Part shown: positions 22,590-34,163 of the stretch, piece after piece
Numbering within the stretch: the first letter of the stretch is position 1
How the letters are laid out: every line of letters begins with the position of its first letter
From: Inia geoffrensis
Lineage: Eukaryota; Chordata; Mammalia; Artiodactyla; Iniidae
DNA: 64,000 bases
Direction of reading: 5' to 3'
NCBI GenBank assembly: GCA_036417435.1
Contig: CM070907.1
Coordinates: 55,598,001 to 55,662,000, forward strand
Translations under genes and position numbers: made by a program
Notes under the pieces: model-generated
Databases searched by the model: none
Seen by the model: only the letters and a program-made list of their open reading frames with translations
Told to the model about the DNA's origin: nothing

Positions 22590-22720
22590 CTATTAAGCCT
22601 CAGAGTCCTCATCTATAGAATGGAGATAGTAATATTACCTACCTCACAGAGTTGATCTAAGGGTTACTGTACTGTGCTAGATATGGTATAGGCACTCAAT
22701 AAATGAAGCTGTTATTGTTA
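22590..22720 (+). repeat. MIR SINE
   Basis: gcctcagagtcctcatctat, tagtaatattacctacctca, then ggcactcaataaatgaagct. Confidence 0.65.
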
Positions 22721-22784
22721 AGTTAGTAGTAGTGTGGGTGGATATGAAACAGCAAATATGAAAACTATGAAGAAGGTGAGAGGG

Positions 22785-23015
22785 TTGGATTGGGAGTTTG
22801 GGATTAGTAGATGCAAACTGGTATATACAGAATAAATAAACAACAAGGTCCTACTGTGTAGCACAGGAAACTATATTCAATATCCTGTGATAAACCATAA
22901 TGGAAAAGAATATGAAAAAGTATGTATATATATGTATAATTGAGTCACTTTGCTGTACAGCAGCAATTAACACAACATTGTAATTCAACTATACTTCAGT
23001 AAAAAATTAATTTAA
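22785..23015 (+). mobile_element. L1 3' end, sense
   Basis: gggattagtagatgcaaact, aacaaggtcctactgtgtag, gagtcactttgctgtacagc, actatacttcagtaaaaaat: the terminal L1 3' UTR. Confidence 0.8.
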
Positions 23016-23231
23016 GGGCTTCCCTGGTGGCGCAGTGATTGGGAGTCTGCCTGCCGATGCAGGGGACACGGGTTCGTGCCCCGGTCCGGGAAGATCCCAC
23101 ATGCCGCGGAGCGGCTGGGCCCGTGAGCCATGGCCGCTGAGCCTGCACGTCCGGAGCGTGTGCTCCGCAATGAGCGAGGCCACAACAGTGAGAGGCCCAT
23201 GTACCGCAAAAAAAAAAAAAAAAAAAAAAAA
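23016..23231 (+). mobile_element. CHR-2-type SINE, near full length
   Basis: gggcttccctggtggcgcag through to gtaccgc and an A-tail of about 25. Inserted right after the L1 tail, with similar A/T-rich flanks (aattaatttaa / aatttaag). Confidence 0.92.
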
Positions 23232-23489
23232 ATTTAAGAAAAGAAGGTGAAATTGGCAGGATAAGGCAGTTTATTAGATTTAGCAGGCAAAGGAGAATTC
23301 TAACATGGATAAATGGGTACATGGTGGTGCCATTTATTGAGCTGGGTATATGAAGAGGAGGAACAGATGTGTTTGTGTTTGGGGCAGAGGCTGGGTAGAG
23401 AAAATGATTAAATCTTTTGGAATATGTTGAGCTTGAACTTACAATAGGGCATCAAGAGATATCTAGTAGATATTTAGATTTATAGGTCC

Positions 23490-23600
23490 AGGCACTGTCA
23501 CATTTTAACTAGATACCTTAACCAAGTTATATAGCCTGACTGTGCCTCAGTTTAACCATTTATAAAAGGAGAATAATAATGTCTGTTTGTCATGGCTTGA
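23490..23600 (+). repeat. MIR fragment
   Basis: actgtgcctcagtttaacca and ataaaaggagaataataatg match the MIR core. Confidence 0.55.
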
Positions 23601-23694
23601 TGTAAGAGTGATAAATGGGTTGGGAAGAATAAATCTGAAAAATGCATGCCACTTACCATCATACAAATTCATTCGTTCTCTCACTCCGTATTTC

Positions 23695-23825
23695 AGTGTG
23701 ATTCATGGATCTCTTGCATCAGAATCACCTAGAGCTTTGTTTAAAATGCATGTTCTGTATCTCCTGCACTCTTTCCAACTACTGAATCATAATCTCTTGG
23801 GGATGGGACCTGGAAAATAATATAT
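23695..23825. mobile_element. MER5-type hAT DNA transposon remnant
   Basis: catcagaatcacctagagct and ttaaaatgcatgttctgtat are MER5 signatures. Non-autonomous and ancient. Confidence 0.6.
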
Positions 23826-24218
23826 TTCACGTGGTTGCTTTGAATACTAAATATGTTCATCTTTGTAAAGCATCTACCACAGTGCCTGTCACATAGTAGA
23901 TACTTGATCTTTTTAAGTTTTTTCTTTTCTTCCTTAGTTACCCAGCACAACGCCTAGCATATAATACTGCTCTACATTATGTTTCTCAACTATAGAAATG
24001 ACTGAATTAATTCTTTTAAAAGTCTTGGACATGAAACACTCTGATTTGTACATCAAATGCTGCTTAATAGGGAATCCTTGAGGGAATTAATTGCCTGAGA
24101 GTGTTTAGGGGACTTCTTTTTCCTTTAGAGTACTACAGTTGTTTATGCCATGAACTGATGGAGGTATTATCTCTAGTTATTTTTCATGCTCTAAATACAT
24201 AGTAGTATTGTTCAGCTT

Positions 24219-24341
24219 TTTTTTTTTTTTTGGCTGCATCACGCAGCTTATAGGATTTTAGGTCCCCAACCAGGGATTGAACCTGGGCCCACAGCAGTGA
24301 AAGCATCGAGTCCTAACCACTGGACTGCCAGAGAATTCCCT
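24219..24341 (-). mobile_element. Short CHR-type SINE
   Basis: Antisense: poly-T, ggctgcatcacgcagcttat, ending ctgccagagaattccc. Exact target-site duplication ttgttcagct at 24209-24218 and 24342-24351. Confidence 0.92.
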
Positions 24342-24680
24342 TGTTCAGCTATTCTTTTTAATGAACTACCCAAAACTTAGTGATTTACAATAATAAGTGT
24401 TTATTATCATGCTTATAGGTCTAGCTGGAACAGCTCTACTCCAAGCTGCAGTTGGCAAGCTGGCTGGGTACTCCATATGTCTCATCCATCTTAGACCAGT
24501 GAACTAGCCAGGACCTGATCTTCTCACGGTGTTTCCTGAAGCTCACAAACATAAGCCCCACTGAGCAAGTATATTTCAAGGCTTTGCTTGCCTCAGGTTC
24601 ACCGACATAAGTTCCCACATCAGTAGGGCACAGAAGTATATTCTGCCCACAGTAAGAGGGCAAAAAGAGTGAATATTTGC

Positions 24681-24838
24681 TGAACAGTTATCCAAACTAT
24701 CAGAATATTCAATCACATGTTGTACATCTGCATATGAGTTGTTCCTTGGGCAACTTAACTGAACAGTTATCCAAACTATCAGAATATTCAATCACATGTT
24801 GTACATCTGCATATGAGTTGTTCCTTGGGCAACTTAAA
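24681..24838. repeat. 79-bp tandem duplication
   Basis: The unit starting tgaacagttatccaaactat occurs at 24681-24759 and again at 24760-24838, identical except for one extra A at the end of the second copy. A third start (tgaaca) follows. No mobile-element features; it lies in AAMDC intron 2. Confidence 0.96.
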
Positions 24839-25059
24839 CTGAACATATCCAAAGCTGATTTCATTTCCTTTTCTCTACCTCCCCACCCACCGCAAATATC
24901 CAGGTACTTTCTTGTGTTCTCCGTCTCCATTAATGGAATCACTATCCACCCAGTCACCTAGAAGAGAAACATCAGACGAAAGTTTTATTTCTCCAGTTTT
25001 CTCCTCCACCATATCCAACAAAGTACATTTGTTGGCTTGGCCAACATAAAGCTAGTCAT

Positions 25060-25291
25060 GTCCCTGCTCTGCTTAGAAACTTTCAAAGGCTTTCCATAGA
25101 CCTCAGAATCAAGCAAAAACTCGTTAGGATAGCGTTCAGGGCCATTTTTTTAAAACTGATACAGTTCCAAATTTTTCCTTCATTCTCATCCCCTATATTT
25201 CATAACACATCTGAAGACCTGGCTATTCCATACCAAATACACATTCCCTTACAAACCTACCATGATCTTTCATTCTCTGTACCTTTGCTAA
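25060..25291 (+). repeat. L2 LINE, left part
   Basis: L2-like text: gtccctgctctgcttagaaa, ctttcaaaggctttccatag, gaagacctggctattcc. The SINE at 25307 interrupts it and it resumes at 25562. Confidence 0.6.
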
Positions 25292-25306
25292 AACCACTTT
25301 CTTTTA

Positions 25307-25561
25307 TTTATTGTTATTTATTTATTTATTTGATTGCGCTGGGTCTTAGTTGTGGCAGGTGGGCTCCTTAGTTGTGGTTCACCAGCTCCTTAGTTGCAGC
25401 ATGTAGGCTCCTTAGTCGCAGCAGGTGGGCTCCTTAGTTGTGGCATGCAAACTCCTAGTCGCGGCATGCATGTGGGATCTAGTTCCCTGACCAAGGATTG
25501 AACCCAGGCCCCCTGCATTGGGAGCGCAGAGTCTTATCCACTGTGCCACCAGGGAACTCCC
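25307..25561 (-). mobile_element. CHR-type SINE
   Basis: Antisense: (TTTA)n, gcgctgggtcttagttgtgg, repeated gggctccttagttgtgg units, ending ccaccagggaactccc. Flanks taaaaccactttcttt / taaaaccatttccttt give a 16-bp imperfect target-site duplication. Confidence 0.88.
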
Positions 25562-25890
25562 TAAAACCATTTCCTTTACTTGAAATGACCTGCTCCCCTT
25601 GGCACCTGTTGAAATCTTATATATCCTTCAATTCCTAGCTTTTGTTTTTTATCTCCTCTATGAAGCACTTGCTGATAATCCTTGTGAGAATGAGCTGCTT
25701 ACTCCATTCTCAGTATTCCTATAATACTTTGTGCCTCTATTTTAGCACTTAGTGCAGTTCACCTGTATTGTACTGAGTGTGTATTTACGTGTTTCCCTCA
25801 GTAAGTGGTGAACTCCCTAAGGGCAAGAACTATGCATTTAGCACAGTGCCCATAAAGTATGGGCTCAATAAATGTTGTCTGCATTGAATT
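25562..25890 (+). repeat. L2 LINE, right part (3' end)
   Basis: Continues the L2 beyond the SINE: tctcctctatgaagcacttg, ctccctaagggcaagaacta, gcccataaagtatgggctca and aataaatgttgtctg. Confidence 0.65.
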
Positions 25891-26449
25891 TTTAATTATA
25901 AATGTCATTTAAAAAATTTTTTTATACTTTGTGACATTCCTCCTGAGGTAGGTTAATGTTGTAATTCCTTTTTTATCAGTTTAAGGGTGGGAAGGGGCAG
26001 ATGATATAGTGATTGCAGAATAGAAATATCAAGAAAATTTACTGTCTTCAACCAGTGTCCTTGAGATAATAATTACTACTACCTACTCCAAAATCTCTAC
26101 CAATCATTAAACAACTGCTGCGTGCCTGATCAAATATAGCATTTCCAGGGTCACACCACTAATAATTTTTGGAACCAAGATTTGAACCTGAGTCTTACTA
26201 TAAAGCCTATACTTTTCTACTATTGCATACTGTCCTCACTCATTTCTATCTTAAAGCAATAACTATCTTATTGGAGAAGAGTTTTCTATGTAGAAACATG
26301 CATAGGTCTTTCATTTATATATCCTTTTGTTAGGCTGAAAGGGGACAAGGAGGAAGATACGACAAAAGTGTAAATTTACAAGAAAGCCAAACCAATTAGC
26401 AGGCATATAAAGAGAACCAAAGGAAACGTGGAAACTTTACCCCACCTAT

Positions 26450-26890
26450 TTAAAAAACATTTTTTTATTGACATGTAGTTGATTTTAGTCCCACCTTTTA
26501 ATTTTAAACAGTATTAAACCTATGAAACAGTTGTATGAATATTACGATAAATAGCCATACACCCTTTCTCAAAATCTTCAAGTTGTTAATACTTTGCCAT
26601 GTTGGTTTTTTCTCTCTAAACACACACACACACACACGCACACACACAATTTTTCCCCAATCATTTGAGTGTAAATGGCAGATATTTTAGCATTTCTTTC
26701 CTAAGAACATAAACATTCTCCTACATAGCCACAATATCATTCTCACAAATAAGGATATTATCCTTGATACAATATTACTATTTAGTACACAGCCTATCTT
26801 CAAATTTCCCCCCAAATGCCCTCTATGACTATTGCTGATTTTGTGGTTTTATTTTTATATATAATACAGGCAATAGGTGTAAAGTATAAC
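26450..26890 (-). mobile_element. L1ME-type 3' fragment, antisense
   Basis: attattgacatgtagttgat-like start, then cttcaagttgttaatacttt and tccttgatacaatattacta. Similar fragments recur at 27050-27470 and 30540-31080. A (CA)n run lies inside at about 26622-26648. Confidence 0.5.
26622..26648. repeat. (CA)n microsatellite
   Basis: About 13 CA units with one CG interruption. Confidence 0.9.
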
Positions 26891-27049
26891 ATAATTCTCA
26901 GAGTCTTGTCCATTTGATCAGACTAAAGGTTCTAGTACTCAGGACACAAAAGGAAAGATAGATGAGCTGAGCTGTCCCTAACCCTTTCTGCTTTTGTGTG
27001 TGTTTGTTTTTGCTTGTGTTTTCCCATTCACCTTCTAAACCTGGTTGAC

Positions 27050-27470
27050 CTGGAAAGCCTATGTTGAACCTCTCCCGCCCCCTTTTTCTATTTTGAAATA
27101 TTTTGAGCCTATATAACAAATTGGAAAAAAATAATAAACACTTGTATACCATCAGCCTAGATTTACCAGTTTTTAATATTCTGGCACATTTGCTTTATTT
27201 ATCTTTCAGTGGCTTTCTCTCTCTCTCTCTCTCTGAATAACTATATTTGCTGAATCATTTGGAAGTAAGTACTGACATCATGATACTTAACTCTCAATAC
27301 TTCAGCCTGTATCTAATAAAACAAAGGCATTCTGCCTTACATAATCATAATGTTACACTCAAGAAATCCAACATTTATATAATATTAAATAGCATCAACT
27401 CCATAGGCAAATTATAACAATTGTTCCAATAAAATAATATCTTTTATAGCTAGCTTTCCTTTCCAACCCA
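27050..27470 (-). mobile_element. L1ME-type 3' fragment, antisense
   Basis: Resembles the fragment at 26450 (taccatcagcctagatttac, attctggcacatttgcttta), with a short (TC)n at 27217-27234. Confidence 0.45.
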
Positions 27471-27534
27471 AGATCTAGTCAGGCGTCATGCATTGCATTT
27501 TGTTGTCGTGTTTCTTTACTCTATCAATAGACAG

Positions 27535-28252
27535 ATTTATTGACTGAAGTATAATTGACCTATGATACTATGCAAGTTTCAGGTGCACAACATAATGATT
27601 TGATATTTCTATACATTACAAAATGATTGCCACAGTAAGTCTAGTTACCATCTGCCATCATACAAAACATTTACGCTATTATTGACTATATTCCCCATGC
27701 TGCACATTTCATCCCTGTGACTCATTTCTTTTGTAACGGTTAAGTTTGTTCCTCTTAATCTCCCTCACCTATTTCACTCATCTCCCCCACTACCTCCCCT
27801 CTGGCAACTACCTGTTTATTCTCTGTCTATGAGTCTAATTTCTGTTTTGTTTTACTTATTTGTTTTGTTTTTTAGATTTTACATATAAGTGAAATCATAC
27901 AGTATTTCTCTTCCTCTGTCCGAAGTATATCACTTAGCTTAATACCCTTTTAAGTATATCCTTGTTGTCGCAAATGGCAAGATTTCATTCTTTTAGTGTT
28001 TTCATTTTCTTTGCAAAAATACACAAGTGGAATTGCTGGATTGTCTGGTACTTCTATTTTTAATATTTTGAGGGACCTCCATACTGTTTTCCATAGTGGC
28101 TGCACCAATTTACATTCCCACCAACAGTGCACAAGGATTCCGTTTTCTCCACATCCTTGCCAACACTTGTTATTTGCTATCTTTTTGATAATAGCCATTC
28201 TGACAGATCTGAGGTGATATTGCATTGTGGTTTTTATTTCTATATCCCTGAT
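27535..28252 (-). mobile_element. L1 3' segment (UTR and ORF2 end), antisense
   Basis: Antisense L1 3' UTR followed by the ORF2 C-terminal region. The minus strand encodes the decayed motifs [20 protein letters not shown] and VPDNPAIPL, typical of the ORF2p C-terminus. It joins head to head with sense L1 at 28253. Confidence 0.82.
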
Positions 28253-28500
28253 GTAGCTACATCAAACTAAAAAGCTTTTGCACAATGAAGGAAACTAACA
28301 AAAAAATCAAAAGGCTTTGGAAGAAAATATTTGCAAACAATGTATCTAATAAGGGGTTAATATCTAAAATATACAAAGAACTCATATAACTTAACACCAA
28401 CAAACAAATAACCCAATTAATAATTGGGCAGAGGTCCTGAATATACATCTTTCCAAAGCAGACATACATATATCCAACAGACACATGAAAAGATGCTAAT
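28253..28500 (+). mobile_element. Inverted 5' segment of the same L1
   Basis: Sense-strand ORF2 text: ctacatcaaactaaaaagct, gaagaaaatatttgcaaaca, ataaggggttaatatctaaa, ending gacacatgaaaagatgctaa. In L1 coordinates this lies just 5' of the antisense segment at 27535-28252, so the two are one insertion with an inverted 5' part. Confidence 0.8.
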
Positions 28501-29014
28501 AGCTTTCCTCCAAGAAAAAACAGTAAGATTTCCGTAACACTGACATGTTATGGAAAACCTCTTAAGGAGGAACAGAATCAGACACTCACTAAGGGCAGAG
28601 AGCCTTAGTGGTTTGCCGGGAGGGATTGGAAGAAGCAGAGAGGGAGCTGGTGGCAGGGTGAGAATGCCTCAATAACAGGCTGATGCTCCAAACACAGACC
28701 TATGCACGAGGCTGTAAGTAATCACCCACCAAGGCCTGGATCCACAGGCTGTTGCAGTTATCTTTCATGGCTCTGTATGTGACACCCTGGGCCTGCCGCA
28801 AAGCACGCAACAGCCAAATTGAGTTCCACTGGTCCAGCAACTCTGATGGGCTCCTGCTGTCCGCAGTCTCTGAATCTTGAGAGTATTATGTTATGGTTTT
28901 GCACTCTTTTACGACCTTTCACTTCATTGAGCAGTGGCCTTGTTTCCTTATACTAGTATGTAAGCACTTACAGCCTGGGGATCATGGTGCTCCTCAAAGT
29001 AGATGCTATTCTTT

Positions 29015-29369
29015 GGGGTTTTTTTAAATAAATTTATTTATTTATTTTTGGCTGTGTTGGGTCTTCGCTGCTGCGCGCGGGCTTTCTCTAGTTGCGGCGA
29101 GCGGGAGCTACTCTTCATTGCGGTGCGTGGGCTTCTCATTGCGGAGGCTTCTCGTTGCAGAGCACGGGCTCTAGGCGCATGGGCTTCAGTAGTTGAGGCA
29201 CGAGGGCTCAGTAGTTGTGGCTCGTGGGCTGTAGAGTACAGGCTCAGTAGTTGTGGCACACGGGCTCAGTTGCTCCACGGCATGTGGGATCTTCCCAGAC
29301 CAGGGATCGAACCCATGTTCCCTAGCATTGGCAGGCGGATTCTCAACCACTGCGCCAGCAGGGAAGCCC
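29015..29369 (-). mobile_element. CHR-1-type SINE, long form
   Basis: Antisense: (ATTT)n tail, ggctgtgttgggtcttcgct, through to gccagcagggaagccc. Target-site duplication ctattcttt at 29006-29014 and 29370-29378. The 126-codon plus-strand frame across it is SINE sequence. Confidence 0.92.
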
Positions 29370-29688
29370 CTATTCTTTGTTAAATGAAGGAATCATTCAG
29401 TATTTCAGATTAATGCATTTACTTAAGGCAGGTGAAGCTCTCCAGCCTTGATTTGTAATTCTGTTAAATATTTACCTCGGTCGTTGTACCAGAAAAAAAA
29501 AAAAAGTTAAGTTCTTCATACCATAGCTGTTCAGCTCAGGGTGGTTCTAGGATTGATCACAGAGCTGTGGAACTAAAAGGGCATCTAATCCAATCGTTTT
29601 ATTGATGCATTCTTTAAGAACCAATTATTGTAATCAAATGAAAAAATATCCCCATTTTTGTTTTGCCTTTTAAAAATCTATAAACCTA

Positions 29689-29975
29689 GGGACTTCCCTG
29701 GTGGTCCAGTGGTTAAGAATCTGCCTTCCAATGCAGGGGATGCAGGTTCAATCCCTCGTCGGGGAACTAAGATCACACATGCCACAGGGCAACTAAGCCC
29801 GCACGTGCCACGACTACTGACCCCGCACACCATAACTAGAGAGCCCACACACTGCAACCACTGAGCCCATGCACTCTGGAGCCTGCGCGCCACAATGAAA
29901 GATCCCGCATGCCACAACGAAGATCCTGCATGCTGCAACTAAGACCTGATGCAGCCAAATAAACATTTTTTTTAA
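29689..29975 (+). mobile_element. CHR-1-type SINE
   Basis: gggacttccctggtggtcca to ctgatgcagccaaataaaca plus an oligo-T/A tail. Flanking repeat tctataaaccta / tgtataaaccta at 29677-29688 and 29976-29987. Confidence 0.9.
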
Positions 29976-30539
29976 TGTATAAACCTAAATTACTTTAGAG
30001 ATAAAGAATCTAATCTCCCCCCAATCTCTTCTGATCTTTGTGGAGAATAGGGAAAGCTGGAGGCAGAGATACTGTTCAGAGCCACCTGGCCACTAGCTCT
30101 GCATCCCCTCCCACGATGAGGAAGTACCATTGCTGCTGATCAGTTTGGTTCACTCTTTGACGTGCAGGTGTTCTAATTTAGAACACTCTGATATTCTCTT
30201 AAGTGTAAGCTCATATAGTCTTAGTGTAAATTCCTTAAGAAGATGCTGATGAAGTTAAGTCAGAATATAAAAAGGTGTTAGTGTGACAGACTGGCTATGT
30301 TATCAGCTCTGGAACACTCACTGAGTGAAGAGTGTCAGCAGTAGTTGTACACCCCGCAGGGAATCAAGAGACATGGAGAAAGCCAGAAAAGATGTGCTGC
30401 ATCTGTTCCTGCTTTGTGTAGCCACCTGGCTTCTGCTAAACTTTGTTTCCTTGGCTAAATAAATCAGGAAGTAGTGAGTAGGTATGTGTGCCTATATGTG
30501 GTCTCTTCCTGCTAATCTATAACCTGCCAATACTACAGG

Positions 30540-31080
30540 GTTATTTTTTAAGCTGTTATTTTGAAATAATTTCAGACTTACAGAAAAGTTACAGGAATAT
30601 TAGAATTCTCATTTTTACCTAGACCCAAATGTTAAGTTTATCATATTTTCTTTATCATCCTCTTCTCCAATAGACTTTTTTCTGAACTGCTGTATTCTAC
30701 CCCTTTGCTCCTAAATACCTGTGTGCTTCCCCAAAAAACAAGAACATTCTCTTACAACAATGATGAAAATCAAGAAATTAACATTGATACAATACTATTA
30801 TCTAATAAACAGACCTTATTAATATTTTGCCAATTGACCTAATACACGTTACATTTATTTGTCATGCTAATGGAATCATATAGTCTTTTGAGGCTTGCTT
30901 TTTTCACTCAGCATAATACATTTTAGATTCATCCATATTGTCATAGGTATCAATAATTTGTTCCTTTTTTATTATTGAGTAGTATTCCACTGTTGGATTA
31001 TAACACAATTTGTTGATGAACATTTGGGTTGTTTCCAGTTTGGTTTACTACAAGTAAAGCTGCTACAGATGACTGTAGTT
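30540..31080 (-). mobile_element. L1ME-type 3' fragment, antisense
   Basis: cagacttacagaaaagttac, cattgatacaatactattat, cattttagattcatccatat, gagtagtattccactgttgg. Confidence 0.6.
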
Positions 31081-31084
31081 AGTA

Positions 31085-31300
31085 ATACTACACGATATAT
31101 ATGAAAGTTGTTAAAAGACTAAATCCTAAGAGTTCTCATCACAAGAGAAAAATGATTTTTTCTTTTTTTGTATATATGTGAGATGATGGATGTTAACTAA
31201 ACTTACTGTGGGAATCATTTCATGATATACATAAGTCATGTGCTGTACACCTTGAACTTACACAGTGCTGTATGTCAACTATATCTCAATAAAACTGGAA
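31085..31300 (+). mobile_element. L1 3' end, sense
   Basis: tgagatgatggatgttaact, gtgctgtacaccttgaactt, tgtcaactatatctcaataa: the terminal L1 3' UTR. Confidence 0.75.
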
Positions 31301-31509
31301 AAAAAATATAGAGTAGGATATGCTGCTTCTAAGTTTAGGAAATAAGAGTTAACAACGCCTCCCCCAAACCCCAATAGAAAGCTGCTATGAACGTTCATGT
31401 ACAGGCTTTTGTGTGAATGTGAGTTTTCATTTCTATAGGATAAATACCCAGGTACGTGATTGCTGAATTGCATTAAGTACATATTTAAGAAAATGCCAAA
31501 CTGTTTTCT

Positions 31510-31850
31510 TGCTAGAACATGAAGAAAGTGATATGCAGTAAGACTGGTGAGGCAGCTGGGAACTTACAGACCATGTTAAGGAGTTTGGCAGTTATTTTAA
31601 GGGAAATGAGAAGCCATTGAGTGCTGTTAAGCAGAGGAGTGACTTGAATGGATTTGTGTTTTGCAAAGATTCCTCTAGCTACGATTTGAAGAATGGTTAA
31701 TTGGAAAGGGCTAAAGTGGTTTTATGGAGACCAGTTAGAAAGTTACTGCAACAGGCTAAATAAGAAGTAATGACAGCTTAGACCAGGGTAGTGGAAGTGG
31801 AGATGGAGAGGAATGGACAGGTCCAAGAGATAATAAGGAAGTAAATTATT
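31510..31850 (+). repeat. Ancient interspersed repeat, family not assigned
   Basis: Contains ttaaggagtttggcagttat, gaagccattgagtgctgtta, agcagaggagtgacttgaat, cagggtagtggaagtggaga. The same motif series occurs at 43440-43740, and a related 5' part at about 40440, 41365, 42740 and 48735, so it is dispersed. I recognise the family but cannot name it with confidence. Confidence 0.55.
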
Positions 31851-31984
31851 ATGTCCAATCTTTAGGGGAAAATGTTTAACATTTCAACATTATACTTAAT
31901 GTTTAGCTAGCTGTAGGTTTTTCTTAGATGTCCTCTACCTAAGGAAGCTTCCCTTCTAGTTTAGTTTATTTTTAAAATATTAAT

Positions 31985-32185
31985 AATTATTATTATTTAT
32001 TTATTTTTATTGAAGTATAATTGACCTACAACGCTGTTAGTTCCAGGTGCACAACATAATGATTTCATGTTTCTATACATTACAAAATGATCACCACAAT
32101 AAGTCTAGTTACCATCTGTCACCATACACTATTATTGACTATATCCCTCATGCTGTATATTTCATCCCTGTGACTCATTTGATTT
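31985..32185 (-). mobile_element. L1 3' UTR fragment, antisense
   Basis: tattgaagtataattgacct, ttccaggtgcacaacataat, aaaatgatcaccacaataag; parallel to 1-345 and 27540. Confidence 0.75.
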
Positions 32186-32194
32186 TTGTTTTTT

Positions 32195-32538
32195 GGTTTA
32201 TTTATTTATTTATTTTTGGCTGCATTGGGTCTCCGTTGCTACGCGTGGGCTTTCTCTAGTTGCGTCAAGCAGGGGCTACTCTTCGTTGTGGTGTGCGGAC
32301 TTCTCATTGCAGTGGCTTCTCTTGTTGCGGAGCACAGGCTCTAGGCACACAGACTTCAGTAGTTGTGGCACGCAGACTCAGTAGTTGTGGCTCGCTGGCT
32401 CTAGAGTGCAGGCTCAGTAGTTGTGGCACACGGGCTTAGTTGCTCCGCAGCATGTGGGATCTTCCTGGACCAGACCTTGAACCCGTGTCCCCTGCACTGG
32501 CAGGTGGATTCTTAATCACTGCGCCACCAGGGAAGTCC
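32195..32538 (-). mobile_element. CHR-1-type SINE, long form
   Basis: Antisense: (TTTA)n, ggctgcattgggtctccgtt, through to ccaccagggaagtcc. It sits between two antisense L1 segments; no clear target-site duplication. Confidence 0.9.
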
Positions 32539-32544
32539 TGAACT

Positions 32545-33322
32545 TTTTAAATTAAATTTTATTGGAGTACAGTTGCTTTACAATGCTGTGTGAGTTTCTT
32601 GCTGTACAACAAAGTGAATCAGTCATACATATACATATATCCACTCTTTTTTGGATTTCCTTTCCATTTAGGTCACCACGGAGCACTGAGTAGAGTTCCC
32701 TTTGCTATACAGTAGGTTCTCATTAGCTATCTATTTTATACACAGTAGTGTATATATGTCAGTCCCAATCTCCCAATTCATCCCACGCTTCTTCCCCCCT
32801 TGGCAACCGTAAGTTTTTTCTCTACATCTGTGACTCTATTTCTGCTTTGCAAATAATTCATCTCCACCGTTTTTCTAGATTCCACATATAAGCGATATTA
32901 TACTATATTTGTTTTTCTCTTTTTGACTTACTTCACTCTGTATGACAGTCTCTAGGTCCATCCACATCTCTGCAAATGGCACTATTTTGTTACTTTTTAT
33001 GGCTGAGTAATATTCCATTGTATATATGTACCACATCTTCTTTATCCATTCCTCTGTTGATGGACTTTTAGGTTGCTTCCATGCCCTGGCTATGGTAAAT
33101 AGTGCTGCAGTGAACATCAGGGTGCATGCATCCTTTTAAATTATGGTTTTCTCCAGATATATGCCTAGGAGTGGGATTGCTGGGTCATATGGTAGCTCTA
33201 TTTTTAGTTTTCTAAGGAACCTCCATACTGTTCTCCATAGGGGCAGTACCAATTTACATTCCCACCAACAGTGTACAAGGGTCCCCTTTTCTCCACACCC
33301 TCTCCAGCATTTATTGTTTGTA
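32545..33322 (-). mobile_element. L1 3' UTR and ORF2 C-terminus, antisense (left part)
   Basis: Begins with the L1 terminal motif antisense (ttttattggagtacagttgc) and continues into ORF2. The minus strand encodes KKMWYIYTMEYYSAIKSNKI and KNKYSIISLICGI, hallmarks of the ORF2p C-terminus. A SINE interrupts it at 33323 and it resumes at 33532. Confidence 0.9.
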
Positions 33323-33531
33323 TAATTTTTTTTTTTTTTTCGGTACACGGGCCTCTCACTGCTGTGGCCTCTCCCGTTGCGGAGCACAGGCTCCTGACAC
33401 GCAGGCTCAGCGGCCATGATTCACGGGCCCAGCCGCTCCACGGCATGTGGGATTCTCCCAGATCAGGGCACGAACCCGTGTCCCCTGCATCGGCAGGCGG
33501 ACTCTCAACCACTGCACTACCAGGGAAGCCC
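33323..33531 (-). mobile_element. CHR-2-type SINE inside an L1
   Basis: Antisense CHR-2: poly-T, cggtacacgggcctctcact, to actaccagggaagccc. Exact flanking repeat tgtttgta at 33315-33322 and 33532-33539. The L1 text is continuous across the insertion, so the SINE is younger than the L1. Confidence 0.93.
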
Positions 33532-34163
33532 TGTTTGTAGAAATTTTGATGATGGCCATTCTGACCGGTGTGAGGTGACACCTCATTGTGGTTTTGATTT
33601 GCATTTCTCTAATAATTAGTGATGTTGAGCATCTTTTCATGTGTCTGTAGGCCATCTGTATGTCTTCTTTGGAGAAATGTCTATTTAGGTCTTCACCCAT
33701 TTTTTGATTAGATTGTTTTTTTTCTATATTGAGCTGCATGAGCTGTTTGTATATTTTGGAGATTAATCCCTTGTCAGTTGCTTCATTTGCAAGTATTTTC
33801 TTCCATTCTGAGGACTGTCTTTTCATGTTGTTTATGGTTTCCTTTGCTATGCAAAAGCTTTTAAGTTTAATTAGATCCCATTTATTTTTGTTTTTATTTT
33901 CATTACTCTAGGAGGTGAATCAAAAAAGATCTTGCTGTTATTTATGTCAAAGAGTGGTGTGCCTATGTTTTCCTCTAAGAGTTTTTATAGTGTCCGGTCC
34001 TTAATCCATTTTGAGTTTATTTTTGTGTATGGTGTTAGGGAGTGTTCTAATTTCATTTTTTTACATGTAGCTGTCCAGTTTTCCCAGCACCACTTATTGA
34101 AGCGACTGTCTTTTTTCCATTGTATATTCTTGCCTCCTTTGTCACAGATTAGGTGGCCATAAG
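33532..34163 (-). mobile_element. L1 ORF2 segment, antisense (right part)
   Basis: Continues the L1 ORF2 antisense. Minus-strand motifs include [20 protein letters not shown] and [18 protein letters not shown]. Near 34163 the expected ORF2 text stops and switches to a second copy of a more 3' L1 segment. Confidence 0.88.

Noticed and set aside
29003..29383. 126-codon frame, and similar frames at 3649-3965, 23012-23322, 33204-33581, 58514-58801 and 60436-60849
   Set aside because: All are translations of CHR SINEs; the same peptide motifs ([24 protein letters not shown]) recur in each copy.
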